The translations under genes and the position numbers were made by a program. The notes under the pieces were generated by a model that did no database searches, was not told the DNA's origin, and saw only the letters and a program-made list of their open reading frames with translations. A stretch of 64,000 bases of DNA from SAR324 cluster bacterium (lineage in GTDB: Bacteria > SAR324 > NAC60-12): positions 124,001-188,000 of the forward strand of contig JADGAV010000001.1 in assembly GCA_015231825.1 (NCBI GenBank). The letters are read 5' to 3'. This document shows positions 18,448 through 26,870 of this stretch, in pieces; within the stretch, counting starts at the first letter, position 1; every line of letters starts with the position of its first letter.

Positions 18448-19668
18448 TTACTGGAGAAGAGTTCTTTCAATTCCCATTTCTAATCCTCTCAATTCTGCAA
18501 GCCCTTTTAGACGGCCAATTAAGGAATATCCAGGATAGTGTTCTTTTTTCAGGTCATCCAGCATTCGATGCCCGTGGTCCGGTCTCATTGGAATTTGATG
18601 ATCTTTGCGTCCCTGCGCTATTCGCTTTTTCTGTTCTTCTATTAAAGCACGGACAATCCCGTACATGTCTGCATCTCCCCCGAGGTGATCGGCTTCGTAG
18701 AAGCAGCCGGGCCGGTCACCCAAAAATTTGGTACTTCGTAAATGAGTGAAATGAATTTTACTGCCGTAACGTTTGATCATTCCTACTAAATCATTTTCAG
18801 GATTTGCTCCATAGGAGCCGGTACACATGGTGAAACCATTGTTTGGAGAATCAACCATTTTCAGCAATTCAGAAAGATCCTTTTCCGTACTGAGTATGCG
18901 TGGCAGTCCCAACAAAGGCCGGGGGGGATCATCAGGATGGATCGCCATGTATACTCCTGCTTCTTCTGCAACTGGAATAATTTCTTTTAAAAATTCTGCC
19001 AGATTGTTCTTCAACTGTTGCGGACTGATGTCCCGATAGGTATCAATGACGGTTTGGATTTCTTCCAAAGAATATCCTTTTTCGGACCCAGGCAAGCCCA
19101 TCAAAATCGTTTCTGCCAACTGGTGGGCTTCTGTTTCAGTCAAATCTGCATAGAATTTTTTTGCTGCAGAGATTTCTGCTTCTGAATATGAACGTTCGGC
19201 ATTCGGACGTTTGAGAATATAACAGTCGAAAGCGGCCAGAACATTGATGTCAAAAAATAAGGCGGTGGAGCCATCTTCCATTTCATATTCAAAATTGGTC
19301 CGAGTCCAGTCGAGGACCGGCATGAAGTTGTAGCAAATTGTGGAAATTCCGCATTTGCCGAGGTTTTGAATCGTTTCCTTGTAGGCTTCAATATATTGTT
19401 GAAATTCACCTTGCCGTGTTTTTATATTTTCGTGTACAGGAACACTTTCCACCACAGACCACCTCAATCCCGTTTGTTTGGCGGGAAATTTGGTGTCGTC
19501 CCACTCGATCATCCGTTTTCGGTCTAGAATATTTTTAACAGACCATACTTCTCCTATGCCAACATGATGGAGCGCATGAACAATTCCCGTTGCACCCGCC
19601 TGTCTTATTTCGCTGATCAAAATGGGGTCCTCGGGACCATACCAGCGCCAAGTTTGTTCTAAACTCAT
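18448..19668 (-). CDS. uxuA: Mannonate dehydratase
   Basis: 406 residues, close to the usual 395. UxuA removes water from D-mannonate to give 2-keto-3-deoxygluconate, a TIM-barrel enzyme needing Mn or Fe. Recognisable parts are TWRWYGPEDPI at the N-terminus, the FMPVLDWTRT block, MAIHPDDPP with metal-binding His and Asp, and the C-terminal MRPDHGHRMLDD with another metal-site His. It heads the uxuA-uxuB operon, so the cell can use hexuronates such as glucuronate from plant, algal or bacterial polymers. The 660-base region upstream probably holds its control sites. Confidence 0.95.
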   Translation of the reverse strand: MSLEQTWRWYGPEDPILISEIRQAGATGIVHALHHVGIGEVWSVKNILDRKRMIEWDDTKFPAKQTGLRWSVVESVPVHENIKTRQGEFQQYIEAYKETIQNLGKCGISTICYNFMPVLDWTRTNFEYEMEDGSTALFFDINVLAAFDCYILKRPNAERSYSEAEISAAKKFYADLTETEAHQLAETILMGLPGSEKGYSLEEIQTVIDTYRDISPQQLKNNLAEFLKEIIPVAEEAGVYMAIHPDDPPRPLLGLPRILSTEKDLSELLKMVDSPNNGFTMCTGSYGANPENDLVGMIKRYGSKIHFTHLRSTKFLGDRPGCFYEADHLGGDADMYGIVRALIEEQKKRIAQGRKDHQIPMRPDHGHRMLDDLKKEHYPGYSLIGRLKGLAELRGLEMGIERTLLQ

Positions 19669-19928
19669 ATTTTCATCTCAAATAATATTGAAACCGATTG
19701 CTGAAGATAAAAAGTCTTCTCCCATTTACCCCTTTGGTGGCTTTCGCGGGAAAAAGAATCTTGAAGACCTGAATTAAAAATTCTTCTGATGCTCAAAAGA
19801 AAACTCTCATTTTCTACCTGTTGAAGGTGAAACGGTTGTCGATTTCTGATACTTTTCTACTTCAACAAAGATGTCCAGTTTTTTCATGTTCCTGCTCGTG
19901 TTTATTTATCCTGCTTGTTTTGCATAAC

Positions 19929-19957
19929 TTGACAAAATCACTGAGAAGTCTTAAAAA
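19929..19957 (+). promoter_or_regulatory. Sigma-70-type promoter
   Basis: A perfect -35 hexamer TTGACA (19929-19934), a 17-base spacer, and TAAAAA (19952-19957, four of six matches) as -10. Transcription would begin near 19964 and read the short candidate cistron at 20008. The promoter is seen by eye only. Confidence 0.5.
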
Positions 19958-20007
19958 TAAAAGTCCAAGAATATTAAATCTGAAATAAACCGCCTGTGGA
20001 GAAACTG

Positions 20008-20070
20008 ATGTCTGCGACTGCTTTTGTAGTTGTCATAATATTGATGCCTTTGGTATTCTACATCTTCTAA
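20008..20070 (+). CDS. Candidate hydrophobic microprotein (20 residues)
   Basis: ATG to TAA encodes 20 residues, MSATAFVVVIILMPLVFYIF, almost wholly hydrophobic and long enough for one membrane helix. GGAG lies 6-9 bases before the ATG, and a promoter with a perfect TTGACA is 74 bases upstream. Such peptides occur as small subunits of membrane complexes or as regulators, but this one matches none I know. It may equally be a chance frame in a 5' leader or small RNA. It lies 261 bases before the M16 peptidase. Confidence 0.3.
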   Translation: MSATAFVVVIILMPLVFYIF

Positions 20071-20172
20071 ACAAGAACTTTCTGTTGATGCGGATGGCAC
20101 CATTTTAGTTTGAGTCAGTCTTTCAAATCAAAATAGTCTCCGAAAAAATGTCGATTGTGTTCTTTGGTAAAA

Positions 20173-20196
20173 ATTTCAAACGATCTCGTTTGAAAT
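20173..20196. promoter_or_regulatory. Perfect 24-base dyad, operator-like
   Basis: Arms ATTTCAAACGA (20173-20183) and TCGTTTGAAAT (20186-20196) are exact reverse complements around a 2-base centre. The two-base centre is too small for an RNA hairpin loop and no T-run follows, so a binding site for a dimeric regulator is the better reading. It is 136 bases upstream of the M16 peptidase start and about 505 bases from uxuA. Confidence 0.5.
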
Positions 20197-20331
20197 CAGA
20201 TTCCTCTCTTTGGAACCTCTTAAACTCCGCAAACTTTCCCTTTCCGAGTCTGATCATGAATTTTCCTGTTTATTAAAAGATGTTAGGAAAGATCCATTTA
20301 ACTTTTTCACAATTCTAAAATTAACGGCTTT

Positions 20332-23300
20332 ATGAGAACTCTACTTTCATTCTTATTGATTAGTTTCTTTTTTTCTGCTCAGGGACCGGTACTGTGGGCA
20401 AAGGATAAAACGGATCCTCGGTATCAAGAACGTCAATATCGTCGTTTCACGTTGCCTAATCAGCTCAAGGTGATGCTCATATCCGACGCGGAGGTAAATG
20501 ACGGTGCAGCCTCGCTGGCTGTTGGAGTCGGTTCTTTGAGCGATCCTCCTGAACGACAGGGAATGGCACACTTTTTAGAACATATGCTTTTTTTAGGAAC
20601 TGAAAAATACCCTGAACCAGACAGTGAAAAAAAGTTTTTAGCGAGCCACGGGGGACATAGCAATGCTTTTACCGCTGAAGAAATGACCAACTACTATTTC
20701 CAGGTGAGCAGCGATCATCTCGAAGAAGGTCTGGATCGATTTGCTCAGTTTTTCACTGCACCGCTTTTCAATCCGGAATATGTTGCTCGTGAAATGAATG
20801 CTGTTCATTCAGAATATTCTAAAAACCTTGCAAATGATTTCTGGCGGATAAGAGAAGTAGAGGAATCTTTATATGAAGCGGGGCATCCTGTTAAAAAGCT
20901 GAGTATAGGAACCTTGGAAACTTTAAAAGGTACAACTCGGGAAGAATTGCTGCAATTTCATAAAAAATATTACTCGGCAAATCTAATGACCTTGGCTGTA
21001 CTTGGTAAACAGGATCTTGATACCTTACAAAAATGGGTTGAAGATTACTTTTCTGCAATTCCGAATCACAATGTGCCTCCAATAACTTTTCCTGCGACCT
21101 ATCTAAAAAAGAAGAACCTGCTGAGAGTTGCGCGAATCGAACCTAATAAAGACCGACGAACTCTTAAACTCTCCTTTGCGCTGCCCAGCATGAGGCACCT
21201 CTACGAGAGCAAACCATCCAGTGTATTGGGACACTTAATCGGGCACGAAGGGCAGGGGAGTTTATTGTCTTTGTTAAAAAATGAGAATTTGGCAACAGGA
21301 CTTTCAGCGGGTGGAAGCTCTGACTCTTCATACGGCAGTTTTGAAATTACGATTCAATTGACTCCCAGAGGACTCGATCGATACAAAACAGTGATCATTC
21401 GTGTCTTCCAATTTTTAAGGCTTTTGAGATATTCCGGTTATCAGGAGGAGACTTTCAGTGAAATTCAGCGAATGGCAGATATAAATTATCGATTTCAAGA
21501 AAAATCTCAAGGATCGAATCTGGTCACCGGTTTTTCTTCCCTGCTCAGGTATATGCCAATGCCGTTGGTCGAATCTGCACCCTACCTCTATACAAAGTAC
21601 GACCCGCATCATTTTGACAGTGTCTTGTATCGTCTAACACCGGACAATATGTTTGTCACCTTAGTTGCAAAAGGGCTAAAGACAGATAAGGTTGAACCTT
21701 TTTTTGGCGCCAAATATTCATACATGGAAGAGGATCAGGCATTTATCAGAAAACTGAAACAGGTGGAACTCCATCCTGAATTGAAGCTTCCAGTGAAAAA
21801 TATTTTTATTCCGGACCGACTTTCACTTTTGCCTGTTTCCACTCCATTTGCACTGACCTACCAATCCATTCTGGGTTTAAAACAAGAATCCATTCCGGAG
21901 GAGTTGCTTGAAGTTATGAGAATGCATCAAGGCGAATATTGGAATTCCTGGGATCAACTCCTTCAGAAAGCATTTCCCACTTCTTTTCAAAAAATTGAAC
22001 CGTTCCGAAATGTGGTTTTTAAACACGCGATTGCCCTGCCCGAAAAAATACTTGATGATCAGAGGGGAGAGGTCTGGTTCAGGCAGGATTTGAGATTTGG
22101 CCTTCCAAAGGCAGAAATCAACCTTTTGATCCACACACCTGAGGTCTATCAATCGGCAAGATCTTCAGTATTGGCACAATTGTATTCCAGTGCTGTCAAT
22201 GAGGGGTTGAATGAGTTTGGCTACAGCGTCCATATTGCAGGGCTGGGTTTTGGAATCAGTAATAGTAAAAAAGGCATCAGTCTGAGTGTCAGCGGGTATT
22301 CAGACAGAATTTTGGAATTGACAAAAATTTTATCTAGCAAACTCCGAAAGATCACTATTGATGACGCTACTTTTGCTTCCTTAAAAGAGCAGCGATTGAG
22401 GCGCTATCAAAATTTTCAGTTCAACCAGCCCTACCATCAGGCTCTTTACATTCGTTCGCTTTTGATGGAAGAAAAGAAATTTTCAATAGATCAATACCAA
22501 AAGGAGATAAAGACGGTCACACTGGATGAATTGAGGAGTTTCGCAAAAACCCTTTATCAACGCATCTATGTCCAGGGTGTCGTCCACGGCAATCTGGAAA
22601 AAGACGAAGCACAACAAACGATTCAAACTGTATTAGAAAATTTGTCCGGCCAGGTACTTGCCCAATCAGAGCTGTTTGAAGAAAAAATCGTGCAAATCAA
22701 AAATAATGGAAGCTATATTTACAGGAAAAAAGGTAGCGTCAACAATTCTGCAACTGTTGTGGGTATTCAGGTCGGAAAAAGTGACCCCAAGTTGAGAGGG
22801 GCCATGCTGATAATTGCCAATGCTCTGCGGTCACAAGCCTACTCAGAGTTGCGCACGCAACAACAGTTGGGTTACACCGTCTTCGCTGATTTTTCACAAA
22901 TGGAAGAAACCTTGGGATGGATGGTGTTGGTCCAATCCGGTGAGTATCCTGCGGGAGTTTTACAGGAACGTATTGAGGCTTTTTTACCAAAATTTATAGA
23001 AAGCTTCAAAAATACTTCAAAATCAGAATTTGAAAATTATAAACAATCTGTGATTAATGCAAAACTGGAAAAAGCTTCCAGTATTTCAGGAGAAGCGGAC
23101 GAACTGTTTTATTCCGCCTTTAAGAAAGATGCGGATTTTGATTTTGTCAGTAACGACATCAAGGCCGTTGAGTCCTTGACACAGAATGATGTGATCGAAA
23201 TTCTTGAAGCGACACTTTCTCCGGATCGAAAACCGAAACTGGTGATTCAGGTGCTCGGTAATTCCCACCAGGAGACACCAATTACGGGAAACATTATTGA

Positions 23301-23337
23301 AAACATTCCCCGATTCAAGGATCAACAAAAGCAGTAA
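20332..23337 (+). CDS. Periplasmic M16 zinc peptidase (pitrilysin/insulinase type)
   Basis: 1001 residues, close to protease III of Escherichia coli. A signal peptide spans about residues 1-23 (hydrophobic core LLSFLLISFFF). The inverted zinc motif HFLEH is at residues 80-84 (H80, E83 catalytic base, H84) with the third ligand E161 in AVHSEYSKN. Three further M16-type domains follow without zinc motifs, including a late LRTQQQLGYTVFADF block typical of the pitrilysin subfamily. It degrades small peptides in the periplasm by enclosing them. No clear Shine-Dalgarno precedes ATG 20332. The response-regulator phosphatase gene follows 89 bases downstream. Confidence 0.92.
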   Translation: MRTLLSFLLISFFFSAQGPVLWAKDKTDPRYQERQYRRFTLPNQLKVMLISDAEVNDGAASLAVGVGSLSDPPERQGMAHFLEHMLFLGTEKYPEPDSEKKFLASHGGHSNAFTAEEMTNYYFQVSSDHLEEGLDRFAQFFTAPLFNPEYVAREMNAVHSEYSKNLANDFWRIREVEESLYEAGHPVKKLSIGTLETLKGTTREELLQFHKKYYSANLMTLAVLGKQDLDTLQKWVEDYFSAIPNHNVPPITFPATYLKKKNLLRVARIEPNKDRRTLKLSFALPSMRHLYESKPSSVLGHLIGHEGQGSLLSLLKNENLATGLSAGGSSDSSYGSFEITIQLTPRGLDRYKTVIIRVFQFLRLLRYSGYQEETFSEIQRMADINYRFQEKSQGSNLVTGFSSLLRYMPMPLVESAPYLYTKYDPHHFDSVLYRLTPDNMFVTLVAKGLKTDKVEPFFGAKYSYMEEDQAFIRKLKQVELHPELKLPVKNIFIPDRLSLLPVSTPFALTYQSILGLKQESIPEELLEVMRMHQGEYWNSWDQLLQKAFPTSFQKIEPFRNVVFKHAIALPEKILDDQRGEVWFRQDLRFGLPKAEINLLIHTPEVYQSARSSVLAQLYSSAVNEGLNEFGYSVHIAGLGFGISNSKKGISLSVSGYSDRILELTKILSSKLRKITIDDATFASLKEQRLRRYQNFQFNQPYHQALYIRSLLMEEKKFSIDQYQKEIKTVTLDELRSFAKTLYQRIYVQGVVHGNLEKDEAQQTIQTVLENLSGQVLAQSELFEEKIVQIKNNGSYIYRKKGSVNNSATVVGIQVGKSDPKLRGAMLIIANALRSQAYSELRTQQQLGYTVFADFSQMEETLGWMVLVQSGEYPAGVLQERIEAFLPKFIESFKNTSKSEFENYKQSVINAKLEKASSISGEADELFYSAFKKDADFDFVSNDIKAVESLTQNDVIEILEATLSPDRKPKLVIQVLGNSHQETPITGNIIENIPRFKDQQKQ

Positions 23338-23426
23338 TCTATTAAATTGTTGCAATTTATCCGAACTCGGAAGATACTGGGATTCATCGCAAAGTAAGAA
23401 AAATCATACCTAACAAAATGTAAAAA

Positions 23427-25073
23427 ATGAGCAGAAATCATAAGATTTTGATTGTTGACGACAGCAAGTTTATCAGACTGACCTTGCGGCAGTGCTTAGA
23501 GTCATATCAAATCACTCCGATCAACGTGACAGAGGCCTATGACGGCGTACACGCATTGGAAATTCTTGCCAGTCAGGAATTTGATCTTATACTGACAGAT
23601 TTGGAAATGCCGAGGATGAACGGGTTGGGTCTGATTTCTGAGTTGCGGAAACAAAATAAATTTGATGATGTGCCGATCATTTTCCTCACCAGTGTGGACT
23701 CGGCCGATGTGAAGGTATCGGCATTTCAGTCAGGTGCAACCGATTATGTGGTCAAACCTTTTACAGCAGAAGAATTGATTGCGCGTATCATTGCACATCT
23801 GGAACGAAAGTTTATGACGGAGGCGATTCAAAAAAAAGCTGTCGTTTCAGAAAGTCTGACATATTTTTATCGCCGGCTCAGATCTATCAATCTGGAAGAA
23901 TTGTACAATATCATCGTGGTGTTGTTCACTCAGCATTTCAAGGTCGGTTCAGTTGCGCTTTGGGAATACGAAAATGAAAGTCAGATTCTCCATTTAAAAG
24001 TCGCCAGCGATAGTTTGCCTGCCGTCCCTGCTCCGCAAACTCGAGAAAACAAGATATTATGGGGATCATTTCAAGCAAGCCAGCCAGTCGTTTCGGAATG
24101 TCCTTCTGCATCTCTGCTTAACAATTTGGGATTCAGTTCTGATATCGACGTGAATTCCCCATTAACGTTTCTTCCTTTATTTATGGGAGAAACCCGATTG
24201 GGAGTTTTAAATCTTGCCAATTTTCCGAGCGATTTTTTCTCTAATTATGAATTGACCCATTTGGAATCCATTCAACATTATTTGTCAAATGCCCTGCAAA
24301 ACGCCTTTTCTTTTAGAGTAATTCAGGAGAAACAACGCCAAACCAATGAAGAACTGGAGCAGGCTAAATCAACCCAGCTTGCAATTTTGCCCCAAACCAC
24401 CCCGGTCATCCCTTTCATGAAGATTGCGACAAAATATGTTTCTATGGAACAGATAGGAGGGGATTTGTATGATATTTTCGAATTCGATGAAGAAAATGTG
24501 GGTGTTTTGGTGGCCGATGTAACAGGGCATGGCATTCCTGCAGCTCTTATTTCATGTATGAGTTCCAGTCTGTTTAACGCATTTGCTTCGAAAGAGAGTT
24601 CGCCGGAGAAAGTTTTGACTCAAGTCAATGATGAGTTAACAGTCAGGATGCCTGAAGCAAAATTTGTGACAGCTTTTTATGCAACGTACGATTCGAATTC
24701 CCAGATATTTTCCTATGCGGTGGCCGGGCACCCTGAAGCCTATGTGATTCGCGAATCGGGAGAAGTCATTGGTCTGGCAGATCAACTGGGTTTACCTTTG
24801 GGAATTTTTTCCAGTGACATTTCAGGATTTGGTTCGGCTTCCATCAAATTGCAAAAAAATGATCGAATTTTTCTTTACACTGATGGTATTGTGGAAATCG
24901 CCAATCCCGAAAAAGAAATGTTTGGTGCAAACAGGCTCCAGAAATTTCTTTTGGAAAGTAAATCAATTCCTTTGAATGAAATGCTTGACAAACTATACTC
25001 GCACGCACTTTCCTTCTCAAGAAGGTCATCTTTTGACGACGATATCACCCTTCTTGCATTCGATATACACTGA
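23427..25073 (+). CDS. Response regulator with GAF-like and SpoIIE/PP2C phosphatase domains
   Basis: 548 residues. Receiver at about 5-125 with acid pair D11-D12, phospho-acceptor D58 and KPF lysine; GAF-like domain at about 150-310; then a coiled linker and an SpoIIE-type PP2C Ser/Thr phosphatase at about 335-548 with metal-binding motifs IGGDLYD, VADVTGHG and the final DDDITLLAF. Phosphorylation by a kinase would switch the phosphatase, which in such RsbU-like proteins dephosphorylates a STAS protein in a partner-switching circuit. A STAS protein is present at 42351, and a cNMP-domain kinase gene lies convergent 20 bases away, a candidate partner. Confidence 0.92.
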   Translation: MSRNHKILIVDDSKFIRLTLRQCLESYQITPINVTEAYDGVHALEILASQEFDLILTDLEMPRMNGLGLISELRKQNKFDDVPIIFLTSVDSADVKVSAFQSGATDYVVKPFTAEELIARIIAHLERKFMTEAIQKKAVVSESLTYFYRRLRSINLEELYNIIVVLFTQHFKVGSVALWEYENESQILHLKVASDSLPAVPAPQTRENKILWGSFQASQPVVSECPSASLLNNLGFSSDIDVNSPLTFLPLFMGETRLGVLNLANFPSDFFSNYELTHLESIQHYLSNALQNAFSFRVIQEKQRQTNEELEQAKSTQLAILPQTTPVIPFMKIATKYVSMEQIGGDLYDIFEFDEENVGVLVADVTGHGIPAALISCMSSSLFNAFASKESSPEKVLTQVNDELTVRMPEAKFVTAFYATYDSNSQIFSYAVAGHPEAYVIRESGEVIGLADQLGLPLGIFSSDISGFGSASIKLQKNDRIFLYTDGIVEIANPEKEMFGANRLQKFLLESKSIPLNEMLDKLYSHALSFSRRSSFDDDITLLAFDIH

Positions 25074-25093
25074 TTTTCGCGCAGCTCCCGCCT

Positions 25094-26314
25094 TCATGTA
25101 GCCAGGGGAAAATTTTTTGGCAGGGTGATTTGAAATAGAGTCCCACTCCCCGTGGAGCAATGCTGAATTTCTCCTCGATGGTCTTCCATCACTTTCTTCA
25201 CAATTGCTAGTCCTAAACCGGTCCCTCCCGATTTTCCGGCGGAAACAAATGCGTCAAAGAAAGTTTCCTGGATTTCAGGTGGAATGCCTGGTCCATTGTC
25301 TTGAATCACAAATTTCAAATGATCATTGGTTTCATAGGCTTCAATTTGCACCAGCGGTGATGGTGTTCTGGCAGATTTGAGAGCTTCCCACGAATTTTTG
25401 CATAAATTCAGGAACGCACGATGAAGGCGATTGGAATCCAATGCGCACGATGAAGCAACAGACGATTTCATCTTCCATTCGACAGGCCAGCTCTGAGCGA
25501 TCTGCTGAAGTTCTTCTTTTAGTTTGTCAAAGAAGTGAGAAAGATCGGTCGGAATCAAATGCAATGCGCTCTGATCTTTGGCAAACAAAAGAATTTCTTC
25601 GGTCATTTCTTTCAATCGGTTGATTTCAGAATTCAGCATGGATCCATAGCTTCCGCGTTGTTCCACAGAAAGATTCTGGTGAGTCAAAACATATCCCATT
25701 GTTGAAATGCTGGTCAGTGGGTTTCTTAAATCATGAACAATCATTGAAGCCATTCGACCCAGTGTACTCAGCCTTTCTTTTGCCAACAATTGATTTTGAG
25801 TTTTTTTCAAAAGCGTCAACGTCGATTCCAATTTGCTGTTTTCCTTCTGCAGCATGTCAATCAGCAAAGTGTCTGTTTCTCTAAGTCGACGACTGAGCGA
25901 TCTCATCAAATTTATGGAAAATTGAGAATGACCGACCTTCAGAATTTTTTTAAAATTCGATTGATTGATGATCAGAAAGTGTGTCGGTGCTGTTGTTTTC
26001 AAACTGGCGCTTCGGGGCTGGTTGTCTATGACAGCCATTTCTCCAAAGCAGTCTCCCCGAGTTCCTGTTGTCAAAAACGTCGTTTTTTCGGCGTTTCCCA
26101 AAAACAATGAGGACTCTCCATCCAATTGAACAAATATTTTTTCTCCCACTTCACCTTCAGTAAAAACAAGTTGCTCGGCTTCTAAAAATTGTATTTCCAT
26201 ATATTGAGCAATTTCGACCAATTGGTCTTCCGGAATATCCTGGAACAGTCGGGTGTCTTTAACCTGTAGGACCCATTCTGCAGCGCTTTGCGATGGTTTA
26301 AAAAGATCAGCCAT
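25094..26314 (-). CDS. Cyclic-nucleotide-binding-domain sensor histidine kinase
   Basis: 406 residues, soluble. A cNMP-binding domain spans about 20-140, with the phosphate-binding cassette FGEMAVIDNQPRSAS in which G91, E92 and R101 match residues that bind cyclic nucleotide in CRP-type proteins. A coiled coil (about 145-180) leads to HisKA with phospho-accepting H194 (IVHDLRNPL) and an HATPase domain with N-box, G1 (DNGPGIP) and G2 (GTGLGLAI). It should autophosphorylate in response to a cyclic nucleotide and pass phosphate to a receiver; the RR-SpoIIE gene ending 20 bases away is the nearest candidate. The lipoprotein gene lies 17 bases upstream. Confidence 0.92.
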   Translation of the reverse strand: MADLFKPSQSAAEWVLQVKDTRLFQDIPEDQLVEIAQYMEIQFLEAEQLVFTEGEVGEKIFVQLDGESSLFLGNAEKTTFLTTGTRGDCFGEMAVIDNQPRSASLKTTAPTHFLIINQSNFKKILKVGHSQFSINLMRSLSRRLRETDTLLIDMLQKENSKLESTLTLLKKTQNQLLAKERLSTLGRMASMIVHDLRNPLTSISTMGYVLTHQNLSVEQRGSYGSMLNSEINRLKEMTEEILLFAKDQSALHLIPTDLSHFFDKLKEELQQIAQSWPVEWKMKSSVASSCALDSNRLHRAFLNLCKNSWEALKSARTPSPLVQIEAYETNDHLKFVIQDNGPGIPPEIQETFFDAFVSAGKSGGTGLGLAIVKKVMEDHRGEIQHCSTGSGTLFQITLPKNFPLAT

Positions 26315-26331
26315 TTCAGTCTAAATAGTTG

Positions 26332-26664
26332 TTAGGGGGAACGGGATTCTACTTCGGTTTCAACGCAGATTTGGCCATTTTCCTCATAACGGTCAATTTC
26401 TCGAAAACTGGTCAGATAGCGTCTGTTTCCGAGAATTGAGCGAAGGTTATAATCTGCTGTACTGCGAGATTTTTGGACCGCTCTCTGCGAATCCAATGCA
26501 CATCCAATACCGGTAACTTTTAACTTTACAGGGCTTTTGTATTTGATTGAATGATCGGTCAAAGAACGCGTACGAAAACGTTCTGAAGTGGATGCACAGG
26601 ACTGAATGATGACGATTCCCACTGCCAGACTCGCCAAAAAGAATCCTTTTTTAAATGTATTCAT
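26332..26664 (-). CDS. Small lipoprotein
   Basis: 110 residues with a lipoprotein signal peptide: Lys at residues 5-6, hydrophobic core, and a lipobox-like IQSC with the lipidated Cys near residue 23 followed by ASTS, so probable sorting to the outer membrane. The mature part is 88 residues, basic, with no domain I recognise; it contains a second cysteine pair region (GCALDS, QICVET) that could form a disulfide. It is 17 bases upstream of the cNMP-domain kinase on the same strand, so the two are likely cotranscribed and may share an envelope signal. Confidence 0.8.
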   Translation of the reverse strand: MNTFKKGFFLASLAVGIVIIQSCASTSERFRTRSLTDHSIKYKSPVKLKVTGIGCALDSQRAVQKSRSTADYNLRSILGNRRYLTSFREIDRYEENGQICVETEVESRSP

Positions 26665-26804
26665 AAAAGCACTTTATCCGTTGTTTCAATGAAGAGTGTT
26701 TTCATTTTAGCATGTTATTATTTAATTTTCATTTCAGAAGTCTTCCTCGATACGTCTGGTACGCGATTTGTATATTATGAAATCAAAAACCTCAGGAGGA
26801 CTAA

Positions 26805-26834
26805 GTGTGGCCATGGAAACTTAGCACTCCTTAG
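26805..26834 (+). CDS. Possible nine-residue leader peptide upstream of the sigma factor
   Basis: GTG 26805 to TAG 26834 encodes (M)WPWKLSTP, with two Trp codons. An ideal AGGAGG (26794-26799) sits 5 bases upstream. A second frame from GTG 26807 is also open for five codons. The sigma gene starts 37 bases downstream. A leader or regulatory peptide is possible; no attenuator hairpins are evident, so this is weak. Confidence 0.2.
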   Translation: MWPWKLSTP

Positions 26835-26870
26835 CTCTGCAACAAAAGGCCACTCATTCGCGAAGGGATC

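Larger units (their letters stand above)
19669..20331. other. 663-base intergenic region between uxuA and the M16 peptidase
   Basis: Divergent spacer upstream of both flanking genes. It contains a sigma-70-like promoter (19929-19957), a candidate 20-codon cistron (20008-20070) and a perfect operator-like dyad (20173-20196), all described separately. I saw no tRNA fold, terminator with a T-run, or longer reading frame with coding character. The part directly before uxuA (19669-19900) is T/C-rich and shows no clear repeat. Confidence 0.7.

Noticed and set aside
26822-26830. TTAGCACTC, one arm of the CIRCE (HrcA) element before the sigma gene
   Set aside because: The second arm GAGTGCTAA is missing at the right spacing, so it is a chance half-site.
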